From: Deltaproteobacteria bacterium
GTDB lineage: Bacteria; Myxococcota; UBA796; SXON01
Direction: 5' to 3'
Assembly: GCA_947483545.1 (NCBI GenBank)
Contig: CANKNP010000039.1
Span: 1-21,112 of the forward strand
Length of the DNA: 21,112 bases
Shown here: in pieces, positions 1-7,707 of the stretch
Layout: each line of letters starts with the position of its first letter
Numbering within the stretch: the first letter of the stretch is position 1
The notes under the pieces: generated by a model
Told to the model about the DNA's origin: nothing
Database searches by the model: none
The model's input: the letters and a program-made list of their open reading frames with translations, nothing else
Position numbers and translations under genes: made by a program

Positions 1-15
1 CCGAAGACGGCGCCA

Positions 16-36
16 CCTTCTCCCGGGGGGAGAAGG
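16..36. other. 9-bp perfect hairpin
   Basis: CCTTCTCCC at 16-24 pairs perfectly with GGGAGAAGG at 28-36 around a GGG loop. No T-tract follows on either strand, so it is not a canonical intrinsic terminator. It lies outside any gene and could be a remnant of an intergenic repeat or a transcript-end structure for a gene beyond the left edge. Confidence 0.5.
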
Positions 37-109
37 GGAGAAGCGTACTTCTCGTCGCGGGGGAGCGCGGGTCCCCTCGGAAGGGAGAACCGCCGAACGC
101 TCGTAGGCC

Positions 110-229
110 CTCGGCGTTCATCGTGCGCGGTTGTTCATGAACGTAGAGGCGGAGGATGTGGGGGATCTACGCGCTCGGCGCGTTCATCGCGCGGGGTTGT
201 TCATGAACGTGGAGGCGGAGGATGTGGGG
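110..229. repeat. Imperfect direct repeat, two copies of about 55 bp
   Basis: Copy one (110-163) and copy two (174-229) both run from CTCGGCG to GGATGTGGGG, with a few substitutions and small indels. They are separated by about 10 bp. Each copy contains the perfect palindrome GTTCATGAAC and an inverted pair CGTTCAT...ATGAACG that can fold into a stem. Copy two ends at the stop codon of the HIT gene on the minus strand. The arrangement resembles a palindromic intergenic repeat unit or a local duplication. No coding function is apparent. Confidence 0.7.
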
Positions 230-607
230 TCACCCCGGAGCTTCACGATCGCCGATCGGGAAGTTGAACGTCGACGCGTGCAGCGTCCCATCGCCGAGCG
301 TGACGATCTGCGGCTGGATCAGATGGGCATGGACATGCGGCACGGTCTTGCCGCTCCAGAGCCGTTCTCCCTCCCGAATACAGATACCGAACCCCTTGAG
401 TTCAAGGCGTTCGACCAATCGGTCGCGCAGGTGCGCGATGGCCATGAAGCCGTGGACGTCGATCCTGTCCACGATGTGCTCGAGGGGCGTGAACACGATC
501 TGGTGCTCGGGCTGCATGAACAGCGCGTCTACCCTGGGGAACTCGTTGCGGACGGCGATCCACCCCTCCGAGGCTCGGATGGTGCGGCATCGCGCGAACG
601 ATAGCAC
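230..607 (-). CDS. HIT (histidine triad) family protein
   Basis: This 125-residue protein fits the HIT superfamily of small nucleotide hydrolases and transferases, which act on substrates such as diadenosine polyphosphates or nucleoside phosphoramidates. The histidine triad appears as VPHVHAHLIQPQ near residues 88-99, close to the family pattern H-x-H-x-H. Upstream sit the usual N-terminal features: an AVRNEFPRVDALFM strand with the conserved N-x-F/P, then a QPEHQIVFTPLEHIVD helix region. Length is typical of a single HIT domain (about 110-150 residues). The start is GTG at 605-607, chosen as the only one that retains the N-terminal strand. It is divergent from the signal-peptide gene at 650, and its stop abuts the direct repeat. 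Substrate cannot be told from sequence. The fold assignment is firm; exact start is less so. Confidence 0.8.
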   Translation of the reverse strand: MLSFARCRTIRASEGWIAVRNEFPRVDALFMQPEHQIVFTPLEHIVDRIDVHGFMAIAHLRDRLVERLELKGFGICIREGERLWSGKTVPHVHAHLIQPQIVTLGDGTLHASTFNFPIGDREAPG

Positions 608-649
608 GTCCCGTCTTGGCGGTCTGTGACCCCGGGATATTCCAGCCGA

Positions 650-860
650 ATGCTACGGTTCCGCGTCGCCCTCCTCCTCGCGCTCTTCCCCACGCTCCCT
701 GCCCAAGCCGGGGGCTACTCGCTGGCCGCGACGATGGAGGACGTGGATCCCAACTTGTTGGTCACGGTCATGCTCCGCGCCGAGGGCACGGCCCGGGCGT
801 ACGGGACCGTGCGTCCGGCCGCCGCCAGTGGCCTCCCTCTTGCCGCGTGGGCCCCTCGCG
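650..860 (+). pseudogene. 5' fragment of a signal-peptide (exported) protein gene, truncated
   Basis: From ATG at 650 the frame gives MLRFRVALLLALFPTLPAQA, a textbook Sec signal peptide with a basic n-region, hydrophobic core and an A-x-A site near residue 20. About 48 mature residues follow (starting GGYSLAATMEDVDP). Third codon positions are almost all G or C, as in the real genes here. After about 860 the open frame continues only because it is antisense to the transporter and acetate kinase genes, and it becomes Arg/Ser/Pro-rich. The authentic reading therefore ends at the inverted repeat 841-863. The protein family is not recognisable from 68 residues. A GTG at 626 is an alternative start. 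It is probably a gene fragment left by rearrangement, or an assembly chimera. Confidence 0.5.
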
Positions 861-863
861 GCA
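841..863. repeat. Inverted repeat at a gene-gene junction
   Basis: TGCCGCG (841-847) and CGCGGCA (857-863) form a perfect 7-bp stem around a 9-nt loop. The repeat sits where the plus-strand exported-protein fragment and the minus-strand transporter fragment both lose coding character. It could be the breakpoint hairpin of a rearrangement, or could act as a bidirectional transcript end. Confidence 0.5.
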
Positions 864-1102
864 GGTCCGACCGCCCCGACCGTCAGGAGGAGGACGGTGA
901 TGATGGTGGCCATCGAAGGGCGCATGCGCCGGACCCCGAGGAGTCGGGAGTGCAGAGGCCAGGCGAGGATCGCCACCACAGCCGCGATCAGGAGCGCGTC
1001 GGCGAAGGGGCGCGCGAGCCAAGCCGCCGCCGCGAACGCAGCAAGAAGGAGAACCCGCAGCGCGAGGGAGGGGGCGTGGCGGGAGGGCGGCGGTTGGTTC
1101 AC
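863..1102 (-). pseudogene. 5' fragment of an AI-2E/PerM family transporter gene, truncated
   Basis: The first 80 residues look like the start of an AI-2E exporter/PerM family membrane protein (Pfam AI-2E_transport, usually about 330-380 residues). There is a hydrophobic helix LRVLLLAAFAAAAWLARPF, a second one ADALLIAAVVAILAWPL with the family-typical P-L-H/Y, then a basic loop and a third helix MATIITVLLLTVGAVGP. After residue 80 (about position 863) the frame becomes Arg/Gly-rich and antisense-like, so more than three quarters of the protein is missing. The GTG start at 1100-1102 overlaps the TGA of the acetate kinase fusion (GTGA), implying translational coupling in the original operon. The family is assigned from the N-terminus alone and is tentative. 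Confidence 0.5.
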
Positions 1103-2910
1103 CCTCCGTCAAACCCCGTCTTTCTCCGCAGGATCCGCGCCGCGCCGACCGTAGCTTGCAGGGGATCGCCGAGGTCCCCGGCGGCGCCGCGGGACAGCTC
1201 GGCGGCGTTGGCCTCGTCGGTGTCCACGTGCATCTCCAGCCGGAAGTCGGGGTGGACGCGCACCAGCACGTCGCCGAACGTGAGATCGCGACCGGCGGTG
1301 TCCACGGAGACCTCGACGACGTCGCGATCCTTGACCCCGAAGTGGGCAGCGTCCGCGGGGGCCATGTGGATGTGGCGCCGCGCACAGATCAAGCCCTCGG
1401 TGAGCGTGAGGCTGCCAGCCGGGCCGACGAGGGTGACCCCCGGGCTGTTCCGGACGTCGCCGGAGTCGCGCACGGGCGCGTCCACGCCGAGGAAGAACTC
1501 GTCTGTCCGAGAGACCTCTACCTGGCAGGCAGGCCGGACGGGGCCGAGCACGCGCACCCCTTCGATGGTCCGCCGGGGGCCGACGACCGAGACGGTCTCG
1601 ACGCATGCGTACTGCCCGGTCTGGGACAGGTCGGACAGCGGGGTAAGGGTGCGACCCGCGCCAAAGAGCTGTTCGACCGCCGCAGTTGTGAGGTGCAGGT
1701 GGCGTGCGGAGATGGCGATCGGGATGCGGCGCCCCTCGCCCACGGCGTCGGCGGAGGCAGCAATTCGGACGGTCTCCCGAGCGATGGCGCGCTCTTCATC
1801 CGTCGCGACGACGAGCAGGCGGGTGCGCGACCCAGGCTCTGAGACCTCGACCACGGGCGTCGCCGGGGAGACCTTCGCCTCCCGGTTCCGGTCCTCGTCC
1901 AGCCGGGCTCCGAGGAACTCCAGGCGTTGGGCCGTGCGATGCCGCACGAGCGCGCTGTTCTCGCCAATGCCGCCGGTGAACACGATGGCGTCCGCACCCC
2001 CCATCACGGCGGCGTACGCGCCGATGTACTTGCGCAGCCGGTGGGTCAGCACGTGGATGGCGAGTCGGCAGCCCTCGTCGCCCCCGGCCGCCCCGGCCTC
2101 GATGTCCCGCAAGTCTCCGCCCGTCCCTGAGATCCCGGCGAGGCCCGACCGCTGGTTCAGCAGCTTGTCCAGCGCGTCCACATCCAGCTCCTCGCGTCGC
2201 ATCAGCTCCAGCAGCAGCCCGGGATCGACGTCGCCCCCGCGGGTCCCCATCACGAGGCCCTCCAACGGCGTCATTCCCATGCTCGTCTCCACAGACCGGC
2301 CGTACTCGACCGCACAGACGCTGGCGCCGTTCCCGAGGTGGCAGGTGATGATGCGCAGGTCCCGGATATCGCTCCCGAGGTGCTCAGCGGCCCGCGCGCT
2401 GACGTACGCGTGGCTCGTCCCGTGGAAGCCATACCGGCGCAGACCGTGGCGCTCGCAGAGGTCCGCGGGGAGCGCGTAGGTGCTGGCCCGCCGCGGGAGC
2501 GTGGCGTGGAAGGCGGTGTCAAAGACGGCGACGTGCGGTAGGGCTGGGAGGAGCGCGCGCGCCGCGCGGATCCCGGCGAGGTTGGCGGGGTTGTGCAGCG
2601 GGGCGAGGCTGGCGAGGCGCTCGATGGCGGCTTCGACCTCGGCGGTGATGCGCGTAGGCTGGCTGAATTGCTGGCCGCCGTGGACGACGCGATGGCCGAC
2701 CGCGGTGAGGGCGCCGGCCGCCTGCAGCACCGGGAGCATCCGGGCGAGCGCCTCGGCGTGGCCGGCACCGGGCATCGGCTCGTCCCGCTCGCCAATGCGC
2801 ACGCTGGCGGTGTCCGTCCCCAAGCGCTCGGCCCGGCCCGACGCCCCCCGCGACCCGTCCCGAGGATCAATGACATCGGCTCTGATGCTGGAACTGCCAC
2901 AGTTGATCAC
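1099..2910 (-). CDS. Bifunctional acetate kinase - PduL-type phosphate acyltransferase fusion
   Basis: One 603-residue ORF carries two enzymes. Residues 1-383 are an acetate/propionate kinase of the ASKHA fold: NCGSSS at 3-8, R74 in HRVVHGG, D131 in FDTAFH, FHGTSH at 162-167, HLGNG at 191-195, R224 in MGTRGGDVDPG, FTGGIGENS at 311-319 and DEE at 371-373. Residues 394-575 match PduL phosphate propanoyl/acetyltransferase. Its zinc-binding H-x-H pairs are SARHLHL (401-407) and ARRHIHM (510-516), with LGPVRPACQVEVSRTD (455-470) and MHVDTDEANAA (560-570). PduL moves acyl groups between CoA and phosphate; AckA uses acyl-phosphate to make ATP and acetate or propionate. The linker is about 10 residues. 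The kinase start looks clipped: extending to a CTG at 2920-2922 would give MSVLVINCGSSS, the usual AckA N-terminus, whereas GTG at 2908-2910 loses the first strand. No Shine-Dalgarno is clear for either. Gene fusion, not frameshift: both parts are in one frame. Confidence 0.93.
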   Translation of the reverse strand: MINCGSSSIRADVIDPRDGSRGASGRAERLGTDTASVRIGERDEPMPGAGHAEALARMLPVLQAAGALTAVGHRVVHGGQQFSQPTRITAEVEAAIERLASLAPLHNPANLAGIRAARALLPALPHVAVFDTAFHATLPRRASTYALPADLCERHGLRRYGFHGTSHAYVSARAAEHLGSDIRDLRIITCHLGNGASVCAVEYGRSVETSMGMTPLEGLVMGTRGGDVDPGLLLELMRREELDVDALDKLLNQRSGLAGISGTGGDLRDIEAGAAGGDEGCRLAIHVLTHRLRKYIGAYAAVMGGADAIVFTGGIGENSALVRHRTAQRLEFLGARLDEDRNREAKVSPATPVVEVSEPGSRTRLLVVATDEERAIARETVRIAASADAVGEGRRIPIAISARHLHLTTAAVEQLFGAGRTLTPLSDLSQTGQYACVETVSVVGPRRTIEGVRVLGPVRPACQVEVSRTDEFFLGVDAPVRDSGDVRNSPGVTLVGPAGSLTLTEGLICARRHIHMAPADAAHFGVKDRDVVEVSVDTAGRDLTFGDVLVRVHPDFRLEMHVDTDEANAAELSRGAAGDLGDPLQATVGAARILRRKTGFDGG

Positions 2911-3001
2911 GAGGACGCTCAGGACAACACCGGGGGGAGGGGGTAGGGTAAGTCACCAGCGGGCAGCTGAGAAGGGTTTTGCGAGGCGGTGGTCGGGTCC
3001 G

Positions 3002-4216
3002 CTACTCCGGGAGGACGACCCAGCGCAGGGGGGTGTTCGGATGGGTGGCGGCGTCGCCAGCGGAGGTGATGGTGCCGCCGACGATGCGGAACGGGCGTTC
3101 GGTGAACGGGTCGCGGGGGAGGGGGAGTTGGTCGTGGTCGGGGAGGACACCGTGCCGAAGCCAATAGCGGCGAGCCGAAAGCAGGGACCAAAGGCCTGCG
3201 AGGCGGGCTCGCGCCTGGTCTTCTTGGGCGAGCGGGGAGATGGCACCGTCTGCGGCCAGCAGGATTCGATGGCCCACCGGGTTGCCGAGCCACCCGAGCG
3301 GGCCGGCTTCGTCGGCGAACTGCGGGGGGCTGACCGGTCGGTTGGGGTACGGAAGCCTGGCGTATGCCGCCTGCTGTTCGCAGAGGGCAATGCCGGCCGC
3401 ACGGGTCTCGGCTGCGTCGAGGACCAGCGGAGCGACCAGGCGCGGAAGGTCGAGACGCGGGATGCCAACGCCCGGAAGCTCGAGGTGAGGCTTCGCGGCG
3501 AAGGAGGTGATCTCAGCCTGCACCCAGGCGAAACACTCCGCGCGGACGGCGAGCCAGACCAGCGCGGGGTCGTGCGCGGCGGGCCGGAGCCCCTCGATCG
3601 CCAACCCATGGAGGTCCGCGTCCGCCGACCCGAAGCTTCGAACGTACTCCTCGATCTCCGTGGCCCCGCGGCTCAGGATGGCGTGCCGCACCATCGTGGG
3701 GACGAGCCAAGACGTCCGCCCCTGCGTCTGGCGCCCGAACTGGACCGCCAGGAGCATGTCGGCGAGGCCGCCTTCCACGTCGCCCTCGAGCCCGCGGTCC
3801 CAACCGCGCAGTAGCAAGGCGAACGCCAACCACTGCCAGGGGACGAGGTTCGGCTCGTCTGCCCCGGCGCCGGGCTCGACAAGCAGCGGCGCCCCTGCCT
3901 GGACGCCCTCGATCAGGAGCGCGATGGCGGGGGCGTGCTGCCGCCATGCCCCCCGATCCGCCTCGGGAGGCGGACCATCTGGGGCGAGTGCGCGCCGGAG
4001 ATCCGCAATTCCCTCGGACGAGAGGCGGAGCTGGCCGCTCGCCCGCAGTACCAGCTCCAAGGCGACGGCCTCCTCCGGACCCGGCCGTATCGGTCGGACC
4101 TTCGGCGTCGGATCCGGGCTGGCGGCGGGCTCCCGGGACGGCGAGAACCGCGCGCCGAACCCCGCGAGCGCGATGACGGCGATCATGGCAGCGGCGCGGC
4201 GCACGGGCGAAGACAT
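3002..4216 (-). CDS. Uncharacterised protein with N-terminal signal/anchor
   Basis: The 404-residue product starts with a basic n-region and a hydrophobic stretch (VRRAAAMIAVIALAGFGARF, about residues 5-24), so it is exported or inner-membrane anchored. A low-complexity Pro-rich linker (residues 25-47) precedes a mainly alpha-helical, Leu/Ala/Trp-rich body. Near the C-terminus the segment DPFTERPFRI (residues 369-378) resembles the DPFTGKPLRY-type motif at the end of some uncharacterised planctomycete and myxobacterial proteins, but I do not recognise a named domain. The start is ATG at 4214-4216. It lies 91 bp upstream of the acetate kinase fusion and 33 bp downstream of the small ORF at 4250-4591, all on the minus strand, so they could share a transcript. 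No function is proposed. Confidence 0.7.
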   Translation of the reverse strand: MSSPVRRAAAMIAVIALAGFGARFSPSREPAASPDPTPKVRPIRPGPEEAVALELVLRASGQLRLSSEGIADLRRALAPDGPPPEADRGAWRQHAPAIALLIEGVQAGAPLLVEPGAGADEPNLVPWQWLAFALLLRGWDRGLEGDVEGGLADMLLAVQFGRQTQGRTSWLVPTMVRHAILSRGATEIEEYVRSFGSADADLHGLAIEGLRPAAHDPALVWLAVRAECFAWVQAEITSFAAKPHLELPGVGIPRLDLPRLVAPLVLDAAETRAAGIALCEQQAAYARLPYPNRPVSPPQFADEAGPLGWLGNPVGHRILLAADGAISPLAQEDQARARLAGLWSLLSARRYWLRHGVLPDHDQLPLPRDPFTERPFRIVGGTITSAGDAATHPNTPLRWVVLPE

Positions 4217-4249
4217 CGGTGGAGTTTAGACTGACCACGTCGAGCCCAT

Positions 4250-4591
4250 CTACAAAGCGCTGATGGCGCTCGCCCCGGAGGCGGAGCCGAGCGCACGCAC
4301 CCGCTCGTCCGAGACCGGGACCAACTCCAACCCTGGCAGGAACACCGCCCGATACGCCCGTCGATCACGCCGTGGCGACGCCTTCGCGATGCACGATGTC
4401 AGGCCCGCAAGCACGCGCGTCCCGCCGAGATCCTCGAAGCACGAGCCGGTCCAAAACGTCGGATGTTCGTCGAGCCCATGCTCCCAAGGCTGGCGTAGAA
4501 CATACACATCCGCGAGCCACTCCCTGCCCAGACAACCACGACATCCCCGCCGATTTGCGACCCCGCTCGTGTTGCCCGTCCGCGGCGGCAC
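4250..4591 (-). CDS. Small uncharacterised ORF, possibly coding
   Basis: The frame encodes up to 113 residues. The middle and C-terminal part is protein-like rather than low-complexity, with mixed aromatic, Cys and charged residues (for example HPTFWTGSCFEDLGGTR), and about 80% G/C at third codon positions. The first 25 residues from GTG at 4589-4591 are Arg/Gly-rich and less convincing; a GTG around 4507-4509 is an alternative start. No signal peptide or recognised domain is visible. It precedes the 3002-4216 gene on the same strand by 33 bp, which fits an operon. It may be a fragment of a larger gene. Confidence 0.4.
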   Translation of the reverse strand: MPPRTGNTSGVANRRGCRGCLGREWLADVYVLRQPWEHGLDEHPTFWTGSCFEDLGGTRVLAGLTSCIAKASPRRDRRAYRAVFLPGLELVPVSDERVRALGSASGASAISAL

Positions 4592-4605
4592 GCTACGCTT
4601 CGGGC

Positions 4606-6015
4606 GTGCGCATCCCCGTGCTCGTTATTTTCTGCCTGTTGGTCTTCGGCGCCGGTTGGGGCCGGGCACTTCAGTGGGGCGCCTTCGCCACCCGCATGCG
4701 CGAGGTGGCATGGGAGGATGCGGACGGCCTCCCTGTGCGCGGGGCGTCGAGAGGCCCGGGCTGCCACCCCGACATCAACTTGGTCACCCTGGGGAGCGGG
4801 CCCCGGATCTACACGACCTGCACGGGTGGGGAGCGCTATCCGGGCGGCGCGCTCGCGTCCGTAGATCCCGCACGCGGCGAGGGCCGGATCGCCTGGCCGA
4901 TGCCAGCGGAGCTCCCGCTCATCTATAGCGAGGGCCTGCTGCCGGGGGACGATGGATTTGGCTACGTGTACCGCACGCCGGATTTCACCCTCGCCGTCGC
5001 GATCGCGGGGGCCGAGGGCTGGCGGGTCGCGCCGCGCGCCCTCCCCGCTGGACACCTCATGGGAATGGCTTGGGTCGGAGGGGCCCTGGAGGTCGCGATC
5101 CGCCCGGACGCCTCCGCCGCCGGGCTGCCGCCGGACCCGGTTGTCGTTCGCCTGGATGGGGGCGGGTGGCAGGAGCGCAGCGTTCCCGCATGTGCCCCGG
5201 GTCAGGACACCTGCGTTACGATGGCGGCCCAGCATCGGGACGGGGTGTGGCATTGGTTCGTCCCGCAATTCCTGTTGGACGGGCAGGAACCGCAGATGCT
5301 GGACGTTTCGGAGGGTCGGGTGTTCGCGGCCTGGCCCTACTCGTACGATTTCCATGGGACGACCGACCTGACCCGGATCGGGCACTTCATTCGCCCCCGC
5401 GTCCGGGGGCTCGCGCTGGTCGAGCTGGCGGCCGACGGGCAGTTTCTCGCGACCGGGGCGGCTCCCGATGTCGGCTACCGGATGACCGGGAACTACGAGG
5501 TTGTCGGAGGCGTCCTGCGTCATCGCGACGCCCACTGGGACGACGTGGCCCAGGCGAGGGTGACGACGCTGGGGGCTCGCACCGTATCCATCCGTAAGGC
5601 GACGGATGACGCGCTCGTGGTGGCGGACCCTGGCATCGGAAGCGCGCACGTGGTCGCGCGCGTCGCGTCGTCAGGCACGGTTCACCAGGGGGTATTCCTC
5701 CCGCGGAGCGACGGCGGGCACTGGCTCGTGAACCCGGACGGAACCTACATCGCGCTCAGCGAGGGGCTGGAGCGGCTGGACCCGCTCGGGCTGGTGGAGC
5801 ACCTCCGACAACGCGGCTCGCTCCTGACCCGAGACGAGCCACGGCACGGATTGGCGTTGGCCTGGGCGCTCTTCGGCTTGCCGCTCCTGCTGTTCGTCGG
5901 CGCGCTCAGAGCGCGCTTCTCAAGTGGCCGTTTCGCCCTCTCCGCTCCCGCACTGTTGTTCTATGCCGTCACCGGGGCGGTTGCCCTTGCCAGCGTCTAT
6001 CCGTTACTGAACTGA
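4606..6015 (+). CDS. Uncharacterised membrane-anchored protein with C-terminal membrane helices
   Basis: From GTG at 4606 the product is about 469 residues. It begins MRIPVLVIFCLLVFGAGWG, a signal anchor or signal peptide. A long mostly beta-type domain of about 380 residues follows, with repeated strands such as GDDGFGYVYRTPDFTLAV and GGHWLVNPDGTYIAL that suggest a propeller-like periplasmic domain, and several Cys residues. Two hydrophobic segments lie at the C-terminus: LAWALFGLPLLLFVGAL and the final stretch ending VTGAVALASVYPLLN. The open frame extends upstream to 4372, but that part is Arg/Ser-rich and lacks coding character, so the GTG start was chosen. There is no good Shine-Dalgarno. 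I do not recognise a family. Topology suggests a large extracytoplasmic domain with the C-terminus in the membrane. Confidence 0.72.
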   Translation: MRIPVLVIFCLLVFGAGWGRALQWGAFATRMREVAWEDADGLPVRGASRGPGCHPDINLVTLGSGPRIYTTCTGGERYPGGALASVDPARGEGRIAWPMPAELPLIYSEGLLPGDDGFGYVYRTPDFTLAVAIAGAEGWRVAPRALPAGHLMGMAWVGGALEVAIRPDASAAGLPPDPVVVRLDGGGWQERSVPACAPGQDTCVTMAAQHRDGVWHWFVPQFLLDGQEPQMLDVSEGRVFAAWPYSYDFHGTTDLTRIGHFIRPRVRGLALVELAADGQFLATGAAPDVGYRMTGNYEVVGGVLRHRDAHWDDVAQARVTTLGARTVSIRKATDDALVVADPGIGSAHVVARVASSGTVHQGVFLPRSDGGHWLVNPDGTYIALSEGLERLDPLGLVEHLRQRGSLLTRDEPRHGLALAWALFGLPLLLFVGALRARFSSGRFALSAPALLFYAVTGAVALASVYPLLN

Positions 6016-6408
6016 CCGAACTAGAGAACGACCTCATCACATCGATGTTTCGGCACACCCCCCCGGCGGCGCGGTAGGGCGGCTTGGGACCATTCGCGCG
6101 CCGCCCACCGGGCGACCGAACGCCGCTGATCGATGTGGCGGCGGGCGGGTCCCCGAATGCAAGTCCATAGAGGGCCGCTGTAAACTCGGCGGCTGCTGTG
6201 GGGATTTGAGCGGTAAGCTCGCATCTCCAGGGAGCCCGCGCCAGTTTGAAGCGGCGTCCCACGGCCCGATTCGGCGGCTACCGAGTGGCGCGAGCCGCCC
6301 AGAGGGCCCGAAGATCCCCGCCGATGGCACCTGCTGTCACCCTCCGAATCGAGGCGCCACCGCTTCCAGCCATGGCGAGGCCGAGGGGCACGGCGCTCCC
6401 CATGGCGG
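6016..6408. other. Intergenic stretch, no supported gene
   Basis: This 393-bp stretch lies between the convergent genes ending at 6015 (+) and 6409 (-). Minus-strand open frames across it have mixed third-position composition (codons such as AGA, TTT, ACA, TAT) unlike neighbouring genes, and encode no recognisable domain. Two G/C-rich inverted repeats occur between about 6080 and 6150, including CGCCGC...GCGGCG around an 11-nt loop. They may help end transcription. The lower-GC composition compared with the flanks is compatible with a decayed or acquired fragment, but nothing can be named. Confidence 0.4.
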
Positions 6409-7707
6409 TCACGACGCGGGACCCGCTCCGATCCGCACGTCCAGCGCCGGCCAGAGCGCCTCTGGCGCCGTGACGTCGAGTCGCACGACCGGGCCGAGCT
6501 CCCCGCGCCCGCCCAGGGACAGGTACACCACGCAGGCCGGAGGCAGATCCAGGCAGCTCACGCCGAACCCCATAACGCTCGTCGTCGGCCCGCTGCTGCC
6601 GTCACACGCGGACCACTCGAGCAGGATGGACAGCCGTCCCGGCCCTTCCCCGATCACAAGGCCGCAGTGCTGATCGCCCCACCCGGCCCTTGTGCGCAAG
6701 CTCGCGAGCGCGTCGCGGGTCGGGGGGACCAGCGGCGGGCGATCCACAAGGACGCGAACGACTTCGTCCAGCCACGACACGATCCCACCCAGCGCCGCCG
6801 TCGCATCCCGGCGCAGGCCGCTCGGCAGGTCCCGGCTGAACGACGCGACGCCGGGCCCCTCGGGACGCTGAGGTCCCACCCCGACGCTCGCCTCCACACC
6901 CGCGCGAAGCCGCTCGGGGAACGTCGTGCGCACCACAAGATGGCGCCCGAGCCCGACTTCGAGCCCCCAACCCTGCGGCAGAGCGAGCCCGACCACGCGT
7001 AGGGAACGGAAGGTTTTCCGGACCCCGCCCCGGTCGTGCGCATGCCACGTCCCCTCGACGCGCAATGCACCCGGACCCTCGCCGAGCACGACGCTGGCCG
7101 TGTGGCTCCACACATCGCCCGGAACGAGCGACGCGAGCGCGTCGGGGCCTGGGAGGATGATGGGCGGCCGATCCACGAGAACCCGCGCGATCCCGTCGAG
7201 CCACGAGAGCACGGCCGCCAGCTCGGTGGCGGCGTCCGCCACGTTCGGGAGCGTGTCCCAATGGACGCGGCTCGGCCAGCTTCGAACAAGCTCCGCGAGG
7301 GGGGCGCTCTGAGATGCGTCGGCGCTCCGGAGGAGGGCGACCGTCGCGGAGTTGTTCGCCCGGGTCGCCCGGTCGAGGGCCGTGGCGCCCTTCGCGTCGA
7401 GAGCGGCCAGATCGGCGCCCGCGGCGAGGCTGGCGCCACCACGCACCCAGGCCTCGGCAACGCCCTGAACCTCCGCGAGGATCGTGGGTGAGCACGAGCT
7501 CAGGTGACCCCCGCTATACTTCGGCGGGCCATCGCGTAGGAAATCAGGTGCGAGCTGCTCTTTCACTATCTCGCCGTCCTGCTGCGCGTACGCCGGCACG
7601 CCCGATCTCCACGCTTCCTCCGACCACCATTCGAGGGTGCCCCTAGCGGGATCGAAGCGCACCCCGTCGCGGCCGCGAGGGGTCGTCCAGGTCCAGGGTT
7701 GGCTCAT
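6409..7707 (-). CDS. Ankyrin-like protein with a tandemly duplicated C-terminal domain
   Basis: The 432-residue product has no signal peptide. Residues 1-65 form a Trp-rich N-terminal region. Residues about 92-128 (GASLAAGADLAALDAKGATA onwards) resemble one or two degenerate ankyrin repeats, with the G-A/D-x-x-A-x-D-x-x-G-x-T-A-L-x-x-A pattern. The rest is an internal duplication: residues 162-279 and 305-430 share the core LSWLDGIARVLVDRPP versus VSWLDEVVRVLVDRPP, then DALASL, then GEGPG, and end in SVGVGPQ versus RIGAGPA. The start ATG at 7705-7707 follows a GGAGG four bases upstream. It is divergent from the WD40 gene at 7851. Ankyrin repeats usually mediate protein binding; the duplicated unit is not a domain I recognise, so no specific role is proposed. 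Confidence 0.72.
   Translation of the reverse strand: MSQPWTWTTPRGRDGVRFDPARGTLEWWSEEAWRSGVPAYAQQDGEIVKEQLAPDFLRDGPPKYSGGHLSSCSPTILAEVQGVAEAWVRGGASLAAGADLAALDAKGATALDRATRANNSATVALLRSADASQSAPLAELVRSWPSRVHWDTLPNVADAATELAAVLSWLDGIARVLVDRPPIILPGPDALASLVPGDVWSHTASVVLGEGPGALRVEGTWHAHDRGGVRKTFRSLRVVGLALPQGWGLEVGLGRHLVVRTTFPERLRAGVEASVGVGPQRPEGPGVASFSRDLPSGLRRDATAALGGIVSWLDEVVRVLVDRPPLVPPTRDALASLRTRAGWGDQHCGLVIGEGPGRLSILLEWSACDGSSGPTTSVMGFGVSCLDLPPACVVYLSLGGRGELGPVVRLDVTAPEALWPALDVRIGAGPAS

Noticed and set aside
626..2479. Plus-strand open frame of 617 codons
   Set aside because: Apart from its first about 70 codons (reported as a fragment) it is antisense to the AI-2E fragment and the acetate kinase fusion, and is Arg/Ser/Pro-rich with no domain.
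2480..3814. Long plus-strand open frame over the kinase start and the next gene
   Set aside because: It is the shadow of the minus-strand genes; composition is Arg/Gly-rich and no domain is seen.
4399..5649. Long minus-strand open frame
   Set aside because: Antisense to the anchored protein at 4606-6015; lacks hydrophobic pattern or motifs.
6016..6408. Minus-strand ORFs of about 97 codons, or a structured RNA
   Set aside because: Codon use is unlike the neighbours, no protein domain is visible, and none of the RNase P, tmRNA or tRNA signatures I looked for is present.
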